Below, piece after piece: positions 1-8,244 of a stretch of 64,000 bases of DNA; the stretch's first letter is position 1; the number at the start of each line of letters is the position of its first letter. The notes beneath the pieces were generated by a model. It ran no database searches. It was not told where the DNA came from and saw only the letters and a list, made by a program, of their open reading frames with translations. The DNA is from Pseudomonadales bacterium (lineage in GTDB: Bacteria; Pseudomonadota; Gammaproteobacteria; Pseudomonadales; Azotimanducaceae): contig JANQKS010000056.1 in the NCBI GenBank assembly GCA_028281005.1, positions 1 to 64,000 of the forward strand, in the 5' to 3' direction. The translations under genes and the position numbers were made by a program.

Positions 1-790
1 CTAAACTGTGTCCCCAACTTTGTTTGGCGTATAGATATCGCTTGTTCCATTCGCTGACACCCTGCACATGTTTTTCCTGCACTATTTCGGTGAGCCCAAA
101 ATGCCTAAGGTCTTCCACCTTCTTGGGATTATTGGTGAGCAGGCGAAACGGTTCTTTACCGGCGAAGTGTTTGATCAACACCGCGGCATCGGTGAAATCT
201 CGCGAATCGTCCGGCAAGCCGAGCGAGCGATTCGCCTGGTAGGTGTCCTCCCCTGCGTCTTGCAATAAATAGGTGGCCGCTTTGGCCCACAAGCCAATGC
301 CGCGACCCTCATGGCCCGCCATGTACACCAGATAACCGCCCGCTGGATCTGCGTGTATGCGCGCAATCGCGCTGTGAAGCTGCGGTCCGCAATCGCAACG
401 CATGGAACCAAACACATCCCCGGTGAGACAATTACTGTGCACGCGAATCAGTGGGTTTTCAGTGGGTTCACCTATCACCAACACGCTGTTCACCATGAGC
501 GGTGACACCAGATGGGAGAACAGATGCTGGCCACCACGCTCGCGCAGGTCGGACGCCAACGCTTCGACGTTGCTGAGTTCGGTGCTGCGTACTGCCGCAT
601 ACCACATCACCGTGGTCTGGATAGACGGCAGTGATATTGGCATCGGTATGGGCCCCAGCAAATTGACCGCCAATTGGCCCGGTGCCTCCTGGGTGCGCAC
701 ATCCATGAGCTGGCCTTCGGCGTCTATACGCACCAATTTCCCCTGTTCAATCAATCGGGTGCGTACGTCTGGATTGAGGTATGTGAACAT
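1..790 (-). CDS. ribA: GTP cyclohydrolase II (RibA-type), 3' end cut by window edge
   Basis: Opens the GTP imidazole ring in the first committed step of riboflavin synthesis. I translated this from the sequence: 263 codons are present and the frame runs off the left edge. The family signature CLTGDVFGS..RCDCG is at about residues 121-135, with the three zinc-binding cysteines C121, C132 and C134. EGRGIGL is at 161-167 and LLTNNPKK at 217-224. The end (about 252-263, YLYAKQSWGHSL) matches the usual RibA tail, so few residues are missing. Roughly 65 residues at the N-terminus exceed the usual 200-residue RibA and do not look like a DHBP synthase (RibB) domain. The start is ATG at 788-790. Diverges from the crotonase gene at 905. 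Family assignment is firm; the role of the extension is unknown. Confidence 0.88.
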   Translation of the reverse strand, partial: MFTYLNPDVRTRLIEQGKLVRIDAEGQLMDVRTQEAPGQLAVNLLGPIPMPISLPSIQTTVMWYAAVRSTELSNVEALASDLRERGGQHLFSHLVSPLMVNSVLVIGEPTENPLIRVHSNCLTGDVFGSMRCDCGPQLHSAIARIHADPAGGYLVYMAGHEGRGIGLWAKAATYLLQDAGEDTYQANRSLGLPDDSRDFTDAAVLIKHFAGKEPFRLLTNNPKKVEDLRHFGLTEIVQEKHVQGVSEWNKRYLYAKQSWGHSL

Positions 791-904
791 CACTCAACGG
801 TTTTTCGAAACGGGGCGCTATCTTGCCCTAAATGAACCGGTGCGCCTATAGTCTGGGCTGTGTCTAAAGAAGCGGCTGCAAATACACATTTGAGGGGGTT
901 GGCC

Positions 905-1810
905 ATGGCGGATTTCGAAAATATCATCTACCAAGTGAGCGACGGACGCGCGCGCATTACCTTAAATCGGCCGGACAAACTCAACGCCTTATGTCTGGAG
1001 CTGCAGGCGGAGCTGTCTGAGGCGCTGTGGGAAGCGGACAACGACCGCGCAGTACATTGTGTCATTCTCAAGGGCGCCGGTAGGGCCTTTTCCGCCGGTT
1101 ACGACCTCACAGGCGCCGGCGGCAACGTGCCGGTCTCGCGTATCCAAGACTCGGACCGTGCCTACCGCGGCGGCAGCAGCATCGATGACGACGCCTGGCA
1201 GCTAGAGCGTGCCCAACGCTACCGCATGGCACTGTTCGACATGCACAAACCCGTCATCGCACAGGTCCACGGCTACTGCCTGGCAGGTGGTACCGACATA
1301 GCGTTGCTGTGCGACATGATCATCGCTGCGGAGGACGCCACTTTCGGATTCCCGCCGGCGCGCGATCTCGGCGCCCTACCCAACAACATGTGGCTTTACA
1401 ACGTGGGACCACAATGGGCAAAACGGCTGACCTTAACCGGTGACACCGTCACCGGCGCAGAAGCTCAGGCGATTGGTTTGATCCTCAAAGCCGTGCCCGC
1501 TGACCTATTGGAACAAGAAGTGGAAGGTCTGGCCGGCCGTATGGCGCACATCGATCCAGATTTACTGTCTGCCAACAAACGGATCATTAACACCGGCCTT
1601 GAGCTGATGGGGGCGCGTACGCTGCAACGCATGGCATCCGAAAACGACGTGCGCGGTCACAATACCCGTGCGGCCAATGAGTTTCGTCAGTCGGTGAAAG
1701 AAAAGGGTTTAAAAGCCACGCTTACCGCCCGCGATGCCAAATTTGGGGACGGCCGCGCGCGCGTGCATGGGCCGGAACTGCGTGACGGCGACGGTAATCT
1801 TATCGACTAG
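905..1810 (+). CDS. Enoyl-CoA hydratase/isomerase family protein
   Basis: A 301-residue crotonase-fold protein acting on an acyl-CoA thioester. LNRPDKLNAL (about 20-29) and AFSAGYDL (61-68) form the CoA-binding and oxyanion region, followed by HGYCLAGGTDIALLCD (122-137). The two glutamates used by classical hydratases (E144 and E164 of the rat enzyme) are not conserved: the GGTD stretch carries Asp, and the second site is a PPARD stretch. An activity other than textbook hydration is therefore likely. I chose ATG at 905 because GAGGGGG lies six bases upstream; a GTG at 860 in the same frame lacks a good ribosome site. Convergent with the luciferase-like gene, four bases downstream. Confidence 0.85.
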   Translation: MADFENIIYQVSDGRARITLNRPDKLNALCLELQAELSEALWEADNDRAVHCVILKGAGRAFSAGYDLTGAGGNVPVSRIQDSDRAYRGGSSIDDDAWQLERAQRYRMALFDMHKPVIAQVHGYCLAGGTDIALLCDMIIAAEDATFGFPPARDLGALPNNMWLYNVGPQWAKRLTLTGDTVTGAEAQAIGLILKAVPADLLEQEVEGLAGRMAHIDPDLLSANKRIINTGLELMGARTLQRMASENDVRGHNTRAANEFRQSVKEKGLKATLTARDAKFGDGRARVHGPELRDGDGNLID

Positions 1811-1814
1811 TGCT

Positions 1815-2891
1815 TTAAACGTTGGGCAAAATGTCAGCCGCAACCCGCTCCAGCACATCAAAACGGGTATCAAAATTCGGCAAGATCATGACCTGATTTA
1901 GGCCCGCGGCCTGCATGGCGTGCAGCTGCTCAATCAGCTCGTCCTTGTTACCTATCATGCTGGATGCGGTTAGCACCTCGGGCGTCAGGAATTGCTCTTC
2001 TTCCTCCAAGACCCAACAGTTATGTCCAGCATGTATACGCTGATGTCGCCGTTGTGCCGGATAACTTTCTAACAGCTTTGTATAGTCTTCCCATATGCCC
2101 GCCAAGGCGTTGGGGGGCTGATGACCAAAGTTACGGTATTGGTCATAAGCATAATGCACCGCCGCCATGGCCATGGCGCCACTTTCCGCCTTTACGCGCG
2201 GCGAATCCACCGCTTCACCGTCATCCAACACCACCATAGTGGTCAGCGCGGTGGTGTAGTACTCACCATTGGGGCCTATTTCGCGACCCACGGAACGTGC
2301 CCCCTCCTGCATCATGTGCCACACGCTGGCCATGGCCGCCGGATTGCCAACCAGCGCCAGCACCGCGCCGTCCCCATACTTGCCCGCCAAGCCCAGCGAT
2401 CGCGGACCAAAACCGGAGATGTACAAGGGAATCGGATCGTCAAAGTTAACAAAACCTTTGTCCGGCATGATGTGGCGTATCGGAATCGCCGCACCGTTCT
2501 CGGCGGGCATGTCCGCCTCTTCCCCTTTTAACAAAGGTGCCAAGAGCTGTAGATATTCTTCAAACTGCTTGATGCGCTGCGGGGGTAACCCCATTACCCG
2601 CCGCGCGGTATTGCCGGAACCCACGCCGAAGAACGTCCGGCCGGGCGCCAGCGCATTGATGGTGGCAATGCTGGCGGCATTCACCGGCGCGGGGCGGGTG
2701 CCGCTCACTGCCACCCCGGTGCCAAGATTGATGCGGCTGGTGCGATCCGCCGCCAACGCCAGGGTGGCATAACAATCGGACCACAACATTTGCGAATCTG
2801 CCAACCAGGCGTGGGTATACCCCAGTTCTTCTGCTCTTACCACATAGCCGACATCACCCACATGCGACGCCACACATATGCCTAAATCCAT
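1815..2891 (-). CDS. Luciferase-like monooxygenase family (LLM) oxidoreductase
   Basis: A 358-residue TIM-barrel protein of the bacterial luciferase/F420-dependent reductase superfamily. Features seen are the N-terminal MDLGICVASHVGD strand, the TSRINLGTGVAV segment near residue 50, GRTFFGVGSGNTA near 85, and PLYISGFGPRSLGLAGKYGDGAV near 150-170. The last is typical of the flavin or F420 phosphate-binding region in this family. The cofactor (FMN or F420) cannot be decided from sequence by eye. A strong AGGGAGGGG ribosome site precedes the ATG. It lies upstream of or beside acyl-CoA genes in both directions and probably shares the minus-strand transcript of the MaoC gene (39 bases between them). 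Confidence 0.82.
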   Translation of the reverse strand: MDLGICVASHVGDVGYVVRAEELGYTHAWLADSQMLWSDCYATLALAADRTSRINLGTGVAVSGTRPAPVNAASIATINALAPGRTFFGVGSGNTARRVMGLPPQRIKQFEEYLQLLAPLLKGEEADMPAENGAAIPIRHIMPDKGFVNFDDPIPLYISGFGPRSLGLAGKYGDGAVLALVGNPAAMASVWHMMQEGARSVGREIGPNGEYYTTALTTMVVLDDGEAVDSPRVKAESGAMAMAAVHYAYDQYRNFGHQPPNALAGIWEDYTKLLESYPAQRRHQRIHAGHNCWVLEEEEQFLTPEVLTASSMIGNKDELIEQLHAMQAAGLNQVMILPNFDTRFDVLERVAADILPNV

Positions 2892-2930
2892 GTTCCCCTC
2901 CCTTTTAATCTCTGCGCGCGCAGGCCCATG

Positions 2931-3401
2931 CTAGAACACTAGACGTAACACGCTGTCAGCCACACAGGCGGGCTTGTCCTGACCTTCAATTTGCACCGTC
3001 AGTTCGTTGACAATCTCCAGCATCTCACCCTTCTGCTCAACGCTCTTGATCTTGCCCACGGTGCGAATGTTGTCACCGACTTTAACCGGCGACATAAAAC
3101 GTACGCGGTTCCAGCCGTAGTTCACACCCATTTTTACGCCGTCCAGCGCCGGGATGCCGACCCCTTCACCGCCGGGCAGAAAGCTCATGATGGACATGGT
3201 CAGCTGGCCGTGGGCAATGGGTGCACCAAACGGTCCGGCGCTGGCGCGCTCGGGATCAACGTGAATCCACTGGTGATCCATGGTGGCGTCGGCAAACGTG
3301 TTAACGCGGTCCTGGGTCATTTCAAACCAATCGGTGGGTGCCGACGGTTGATCAACTTTGGCGTTTAAATCTTCGATGGCTTTTTCAATTGCGGTGCTCA
3401 T
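2931..3401 (-). CDS. MaoC-like (R)-specific enoyl-CoA hydratase
   Basis: A 156-residue hot-dog-fold protein of the MaoC dehydratase family, expected to hydrate 2-enoyl-CoA to (R)-3-hydroxyacyl-CoA. The hydratase-2 motif is visible as D42-H-Q-W-I-H47-V-D-P, followed by GPFGAPIAHGQLT (about 56-68) with a second conserved His. I chose the ATG at 3401, preceded by GGAGA at good spacing, over an upstream in-frame ATG at 3455 that would add 18 residues of non-family sequence. It is transcribed just ahead of the luciferase-like gene and diverges from the crotonase gene at 3497, so the three may share substrates. Confidence 0.85.
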   Translation of the reverse strand: MSTAIEKAIEDLNAKVDQPSAPTDWFEMTQDRVNTFADATMDHQWIHVDPERASAGPFGAPIAHGQLTMSIMSFLPGGEGVGIPALDGVKMGVNYGWNRVRFMSPVKVGDNIRTVGKIKSVEQKGEMLEIVNELTVQIEGQDKPACVADSVLRLVF

Positions 3402-3496
3402 GGTGGTCTCCAGTTCTCCAATGACATGAATGTCCAAGGCGATGAAGGGTATCATGGGGCCTTCATTTTAGGGAGCCAAACACGGGAGAGAACAGC

Positions 3497-4306
3497 ATGA
3501 CAGAGCGCTATACCGATTACACCCACCTACTCTTCGAATACCCCGAAGAGCGTATTCTCAAAATCACCATCAACCGGCCGGACCGTTACAACGCGCTGGA
3601 TACGGTGGGCCACAAAGAACTCACCTATGTGTGGCGCGAAGTTGACGACGACCCAGACATCGACGTAGTCATCCTGACCGGCGCGGGGAAGGCATTTTCC
3701 GCCGGCGGTGACTTCGAGATGGTGGAAAAGATCACCCAAGACTACGACACCCGGGTCAACATCTGGAAAGAAGCCCGCGACCTGGTGTACAACATCATGA
3801 ACTGCGGCAAACCCATCATCTCGGCCATCAACGGACCCGCCGTGGGCGCAGGCCTCGTTGCCGCCCTCATTGCCGATATCTCCATTGTCGCCAAGTCCGT
3901 CGCCATCACCGACGGCCATACCCGCCTTGGCGTTGCCGCCGGGGACCATGCCGCAATCATCTGGCCGTTGTTGTGCGGTATGGCGAAATCGAAATACTAC
4001 CTGTTGACCTGCGATCGTCTGAGCGGCGAAGAGGCGGAGCGCATTGGCCTGGTGTCTCTATGTGTCGACGATCACGACCTGCAAGACAAAGCCCTGGAGG
4101 TCGCGCAAAAACTCAAAGGTGGCGCACCCACGGCGATTCGCTGGACCAAGTATGCATTGAACAATTGGCTGCGTATGGCGGGGCCGATTTACGACACGTC
4201 AACGGCATTGGAAATGCTCGGCTTTGGTGGGCCTGAGGTGCGGGAAGGCGTCGCCGCTCTGAAGGAGAAGCGCGATCCGGATTTTCCTCGGGGTCCGAAT
4301 ATCTGA
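3497..4306 (+). CDS. Enoyl-CoA hydratase/isomerase family protein
   Basis: A 269-residue crotonase-fold protein. INRPDRYNALD (about 27-37), GAGKAFSAGGDFEMV (about 62-76) and NGPAVGAGLVAALIAD (about 115-130) are the family blocks. As in the other two crotonase genes of this window, the two glutamates of true enoyl-CoA hydratases are replaced (GAGLVAAL and DGHTRLGV), so isomerase, C-C hydrolase or another reaction is possible. GGGAGAG precedes the ATG at good distance. It is followed by a 530-base gap with two palindromic elements and then the convergent acyl-CoA ligase. Confidence 0.85.
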   Translation: MTERYTDYTHLLFEYPEERILKITINRPDRYNALDTVGHKELTYVWREVDDDPDIDVVILTGAGKAFSAGGDFEMVEKITQDYDTRVNIWKEARDLVYNIMNCGKPIISAINGPAVGAGLVAALIADISIVAKSVAITDGHTRLGVAAGDHAAIIWPLLCGMAKSKYYLLTCDRLSGEEAERIGLVSLCVDDHDLQDKALEVAQKLKGGAPTAIRWTKYALNNWLRMAGPIYDTSTALEMLGFGGPEVREGVAALKEKRDPDFPRGPNI

Positions 4307-4320
4307 TTCGCGGATTGCCG

Positions 4321-4432
4321 GTACACGGGGGCGGGGCTTTACTTGCAGGACCGCAGTGAATACGTCCGTGTAGCTGCGCGCGCGCGTCCATGCGCGCGAC
4401 GCTCCTGCAAGTAAAGCCCCGCCCCCGTGCAC
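4321..4432. repeat. Palindromic element 1: 30-bp inverted repeat around a GC-rich hairpin
   Basis: Arms at 4321-4350 and 4403-4432 are inverted copies with 29 of 30 positions matching; the only mismatch is at the third base of each outer end. The 52-base centre holds an inner stem of CGCGCG at 4381-4386 and 4393-4398. The element starts 15 bases after the stop codon of the upstream crotonase gene. It has no coding potential and is most easily read as a REP/BIME-like or transcription-terminating element; its identity is not known to me. Confidence 0.85.
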
Positions 4433-4588
4433 CTGTGTTGACCAAGAATCTGGTGGTTCGGTCTGCTGAGCGGAAATTCCGGATCGCGCTTAGGTGTGTG
4501 GCCTGTGCAACACCGTCACATCCCCTGCTAATGGAAGTGTTGGGCACACCTGAACGCCACTGAAACTTGGGCCCGGCCTTCCATAACA
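4433..4588. other. Non-coding spacer between two palindromic elements
   Basis: About 155 bases with no convincing open reading frame, promoter or RNA gene. Open frames crossing this stretch (for example on the minus strand at 4113-4589) have no family resemblance and run antisense through the crotonase gene. Confidence 0.5.
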
Positions 4589-4842
4589 AACTGAGTGCGC
4601 CTAACCTCGGAGCGTCAAAGAGCCGGGGTGCCGACCCAGTTGCGCCGATTTAGCCGCGTTTAGGGTTTTGCGCGCGGTTGGGTACCCGCGCAGCGGGGGG
4701 CGAGGATTGTTTGAGTCCCGGTTTTTCGCGTAGCGAAAAACGGTCGAGTTCCGCAGCCACCAACCGCGCGCAAAATCCTGCGGCGGAAGGCGCAACTGGG
4801 TCGGCACCCCGGCTCGAGCTAGTCCAAAAAGCGAACTCAGTT
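4589..4842. repeat. Palindromic element 2: nested inverted repeat of about 250 bp
   Basis: Three pairs of arms nest around one centre. The outer pair is 4589-4600 with 4831-4842 (11 of 12). The main pair is 4621-4646 with 4789-4814 (26 of 26, perfect). The inner pair is 4666-4681 with 4760-4775 (16 of 16). At the centre is a hairpin with 9-bp stems at 4721-4729 and 4733-4741. The outer right arm overlaps the stop codon of the acyl-CoA ligase. Sequence is unlike element 1, although architecture and position in a convergent gap are similar. Confidence 0.85.
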
Positions 4843-6348
4843 CACCGCGCGTTCAACCCCTTCCCAATAAGGCGCCCGCAGCTCCCTTTTCAACACTTTA
4901 CCCGGCCCCGACTTAGGCAGCGGCTCATCCTGGATCGCCACACCCTTGGGCACCTTGTAACCGGCAATGTGCTCGCGGCAAAACTCCATGAGTTGGTTTT
5001 CGGTAGTGTTGCCGTGTTCCGGGCGCAGCACCACGGTGGCGTGCACAGCTTCTCCCCACTTGTCATCGGGAATGCCGTATACCGCGGCTTCCAGTACCCC
5101 TTCGTGTTTGTAAAGGATCTCTTCAACTTCGGTGCAGTACACGTTTTCACCGCCGGAGACGATCATGTCTTTGCTGCGGTCGACTAAGAAGACATAACCT
5201 TCATCGTCCATATAGCCGAGATCGCCGGTCCAGTAGGCGCCGTCTTTGAGCACGGCGGCGGTTTGTTCAGGTTTATTCCAATAGCCCACCATGACATTGG
5301 GGCCACGCACGACCACCTCGCCGATCTCCCCGCGCGCCACTTCTTTGCCGTCGGTATCGAGGATGCGCACATCGGTGCCGGGAATGGATTGTCCACAGGA
5401 GCGCGCGCGGTCATCGTCTAACAACGTGTGCTCGTCGCGTAGTGCCGTCGTTAGGGGCGAGAGCTCAGTGGCGCCATACACTTCAATCATTTCGGCGGTG
5501 GGAAACGCGGTCCAGGTGCGGCGCACCACTTCAGTGGCAATGGGAGAGCCGCCATGTGCAATGGCCCGCACCGTGTCGACTTTGCGTGGGTTGGCATGTT
5601 GCTCTTCAGCCATGGCGGCCAACATCGTGGGCACACCCAGGGTCAGGCTGACGTTATGCTGTTCAATCAGATCCAACACTTCCACGGGATTAAACGCCGC
5701 CAGGGTGATTTGACAACCTGCCGTCCAGATAGAACCTAACACACCGTTGGAACCCGCCGCGTGAAACAGCGGCGCCATAACAAGGGTAACGTCTGAGCTG
5801 GTTTGTGGCACCGAAGTGAGCCAATGGAAGGTATTGGCAATGAGGTTACGGTGGCTAAGCATCACACCCTTGGATTTGCCCGTGGTGCCGCCGGTGTAGA
5901 ACAAACCGGCTAAATCGTCCTCGACAACGCCTTGCCCTAACGCGGCGGGAGCCGCATCCAGCAGGCTTTCATATTCTTCACCGATCATGACCACCTGCTC
6001 TACGGTATCGCTTAAGCCGCTCACGTCACGGTCCGCAATCAGTACCTTGGTGCCAGAATCTTCCAAGGCATACCGTAGCTCCGGCTCCGCGTGTCGGGTG
6101 TTTAGCGGCACCACTACGAGCCCTCCGGCAGGGGTGCCGACATACGTCTCAATGTATTCGTGGCAGTTGTCGGCGAGAATGGCCACCCGATCACCTTTTT
6201 CCAAACCACGGCCGCGCAGGCCACCCACCAGGCGCGCACAGCGGTCTTGCAGCTGGGCAAAGGTATAAGTCTGATCTTTGTCTAATAGCGCGGTTTTGTT
6301 AGCGGCAATCTGTACCGCGCGGGCCAATGGATCGGCAAATGTATGCAT
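4837..6348 (-). CDS. Acyl-CoA ligase (AMP-forming, class I adenylating enzyme)
   Basis: A 503-residue ANL-superfamily enzyme that would activate a carboxylic acid to its CoA thioester through an acyl-adenylate. The phosphate-binding loop YTGGTTGKSKG is at 151-161, EVYGATELSP near 280, and YWTGDLGYMDDEGYVF with RSKDMIVSGGENVY follow at the hinge. The catalytic lysine motif PKSGPGKVLKREL sits near the C-terminus. I chose the ATG at 6348, preceded by AGAGGGGAAC, over an upstream in-frame ATG at 6438. Chain-length preference cannot be read from sequence. It probably feeds the surrounding acyl-CoA genes. Diverges from the LpxR-like gene. Confidence 0.9.
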   Translation of the reverse strand: MHTFADPLARAVQIAANKTALLDKDQTYTFAQLQDRCARLVGGLRGRGLEKGDRVAILADNCHEYIETYVGTPAGGLVVVPLNTRHAEPELRYALEDSGTKVLIADRDVSGLSDTVEQVVMIGEEYESLLDAAPAALGQGVVEDDLAGLFYTGGTTGKSKGVMLSHRNLIANTFHWLTSVPQTSSDVTLVMAPLFHAAGSNGVLGSIWTAGCQITLAAFNPVEVLDLIEQHNVSLTLGVPTMLAAMAEEQHANPRKVDTVRAIAHGGSPIATEVVRRTWTAFPTAEMIEVYGATELSPLTTALRDEHTLLDDDRARSCGQSIPGTDVRILDTDGKEVARGEIGEVVVRGPNVMVGYWNKPEQTAAVLKDGAYWTGDLGYMDDEGYVFLVDRSKDMIVSGGENVYCTEVEEILYKHEGVLEAAVYGIPDDKWGEAVHATVVLRPEHGNTTENQLMEFCREHIAGYKVPKGVAIQDEPLPKSGPGKVLKRELRAPYWEGVERAVN

Positions 6349-6436
6349 GTTCCCCTCTGAAATTTTGCTCTGTATTCTGCGGTTGGCTATTGTAGTGGCC
6401 GTACGTCGCTGACACCAACAACAACAAAGCACATCC

Positions 6437-7453
6437 ATGCCCCAACGCAGTTATTACCCTCGGCACAGCTGCACGCTGTTTGTCTTTTTGTTCGTCCTTT
6501 TGTTTGTCCTCGCAGTTTCCGCACCGTCTTCACGGGCTGAAAGTGTGGTCAATCTCCTGGTGGAAAACGATGTTTTCACCGGCACCGATCGCCACTACAC
6601 CTCCGGCGTGATGCTGAACTATGTCAGCGGTATCAATGAAGGGCCGCAACGTCTGCAAAACATGGGGATCCGCTTTCCAGGTATTGAAGCCAACGATCGC
6701 ATGCACGTGGCGCTGTCTTTAGGCCACGAGATCTACACGCCAACCAACATTGTCGCCACTGAATTGTTGCAAGAAGACCGGCCTTATGCCGGCCACGTCT
6801 ACGTCGCCGCCGGTTTTACCACCGAAAATCCGGATGAAATTGAGACGTGGCGGCTTAGCCTGGGTCTGGTCGGTCCCGGCGCCAGAGCGGAGATTGTGCA
6901 GAATAATCTACATCGGGAAATTGGCAGTGACGAGGCGCTGGGTTGGGATCACCAGCTAAAAAACGAAGCGGTGTTGTCCGTCGCCTATGAAAAGAAGTGG
7001 TTACGCTTGGCGCGCAGCAAAACTTTCAACAACGAGCTCGAGATCGATTTTTTACCCCATGCCAGCGGTGCGTTGGGCACCCCCCTGACCTACTTCGGCG
7101 GCGGTGGCATGGTACGCATAGGCCGTGGCCTCGATTGGGACTACGGACCTCCGCGGGTACGGCCCAGCCTGCCTGTTTCACAATACTACGAACACAAGGG
7201 TGGGGTGAGCTGGTATCTGTTTGCCGGCATCGATCTTCGATATATCGCCTACAACGTTTTTCTTGACGGCAACACATTTCGCGACAGCCATTCGGTAGAC
7301 CGGGAGGAAATGGTGGGCGACCTGCAGGCAGGGTTTGTGTGGAATAACCGTAAATTCCGCTTGGCCTACTCTGTCATCTACCGCTCCGAGGAGTACGAAC
7401 AGCAGGATGAGGCCGACATTTTCGGATCGCTGTCACTGTCGGTTCATTTCTAA
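6437..7453 (+). CDS. lpxR: LpxR-family lipid A 3'-O-deacylase (DUF2219), outer membrane
   Basis: A 338-residue exported beta-barrel of the lipid A deacylase LpxR family. A hydrophobic signal peptide ends near A34. The family N-terminal block ENDVFTGTDRHYTSG (43-57) carries the Asn-Asp pair used for calcium and catalysis in LpxR. DRPYAG is at 114-119 and the catalytic-His region GWDHQLKNE at 169-177. The C-terminal residue is Phe, as usual for barrel proteins. If active it would remove the 3'-acyloxyacyl chain of lipid A in the outer leaflet. Activity is inferred from the family. Confidence 0.82.
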   Translation: MPQRSYYPRHSCTLFVFLFVLLFVLAVSAPSSRAESVVNLLVENDVFTGTDRHYTSGVMLNYVSGINEGPQRLQNMGIRFPGIEANDRMHVALSLGHEIYTPTNIVATELLQEDRPYAGHVYVAAGFTTENPDEIETWRLSLGLVGPGARAEIVQNNLHREIGSDEALGWDHQLKNEAVLSVAYEKKWLRLARSKTFNNELEIDFLPHASGALGTPLTYFGGGGMVRIGRGLDWDYGPPRVRPSLPVSQYYEHKGGVSWYLFAGIDLRYIAYNVFLDGNTFRDSHSVDREEMVGDLQAGFVWNNRKFRLAYSVIYRSEEYEQQDEADIFGSLSLSVHF

Positions 7454-7468
7454 GCTGCCTAGCCTGGG

Positions 7469-8230
7469 CTATTGACTGGCCAGCAACCGTTCGATCAGTT
7501 TTTGCATGGCTTTAGAGGTGTCTGCATCAGCAGGGTCCTGCAATGAGGCGCACAAATTTGCCGCCATCAAGGGTGACGGCATCTGCGCCAGCATCTGTTC
7601 ATAAGGTGCCGTATCACCCTGCAGCAAGGCGGAAATGAGTTCCGGTGAAAGCGCGCCAAATCGCGCATCCAGCTCAAAACCCACGGTGTTGTGCAAATGC
7701 GTGAGCAGCTTCGGACCGACAAACTGGGGCGCCATGTGCGCCGCATCCACGCGGCGTACCATGCGCTGCACTGCTTCGATGAGAAACGGCAACACCGGGC
7801 AATGCGGGCGAAAAGCGCAGTAAGCATTGTGCACGTTTTTCCGCACGTAATAGCGTGCGCCCTTTTGTTGTACCCCCTTTTGTTGCACCCAGAACTCCTG
7901 GCCAAACACACAGCTGGTGGCGGCCGTCAGCTGTAATTGCGCAGGCTGCAGTACCAGCATGTCGGCGTCCAGCCACGCCACCAATTCATGCTGAGCTTGC
8001 GCCAATTCGTCGCGGATCCACATCAATCGAGCCAGATCCGCGGCGATGGGTGTCCTTGCACCCACCTTGTCCCGGTACCAAGGCGGTAGCAGATCAAACA
8101 ACGTATCCCCCTGGAACTTGTAGGCATACCCCTGCGCTTCGCACCACTGTCGCACGGAGTCAACACACTCGCCTATCCAGCCTGTCACGGCAGATTCATG
8201 AAAACTCTGTAATACTAAGACCTGTTGCAA
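7469..8230 (-). CDS. Putative glycosyltransferase-like protein with DxD motif
   Basis: A 253-residue protein I do not recognise by name. The stretch LVAWLDADMLVL (about 83-94) looks like the nucleotide-sugar/metal DxD site of GT-A fold transferases, with an N-terminal Rossmann-like strand (VLVLQSF). A 15-bp tandem duplication gives the repeated pentapeptide VQQKG near residue 115. The start must be TTG at 8230, since an in-frame stop lies a few codons upstream and there is no ATG nearby. No convincing ribosome site is visible. Its start codon is only 14 bases from that of the divergent GDPD gene. The function is tentative. Confidence 0.65.
   Translation of the reverse strand: MQQVLVLQSFHESAVTGWIGECVDSVRQWCEAQGYAYKFQGDTLFDLLPPWYRDKVGARTPIAADLARLMWIRDELAQAQHELVAWLDADMLVLQPAQLQLTAATSCVFGQEFWVQQKGVQQKGARYYVRKNVHNAYCAFRPHCPVLPFLIEAVQRMVRRVDAAHMAPQFVGPKLLTHLHNTVGFELDARFGALSPELISALLQGDTAPYEQMLAQMPSPLMAANLCASLQDPADADTSKAMQKLIERLLASQ
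7861..7890. repeat. 15-bp tandem duplication inside a coding region
   Basis: Two adjacent 15-base units, 7861-7875 and 7876-7890, differ at one base. The length is a multiple of three, so the reading frame of the glycosyltransferase-like gene is kept and VQQKG is duplicated. It looks like a recent slippage event. Confidence 0.85.
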
Positions 8231-8244
8231 GGGTGTGATCCAAT

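Noticed and set aside
4113-4589. Minus-strand open frame of 158 residues across palindromic element 1
   Set aside because: It runs antisense to the crotonase gene and through the inverted repeat; composition and lack of family support indicate chance openness of GC-rich DNA.
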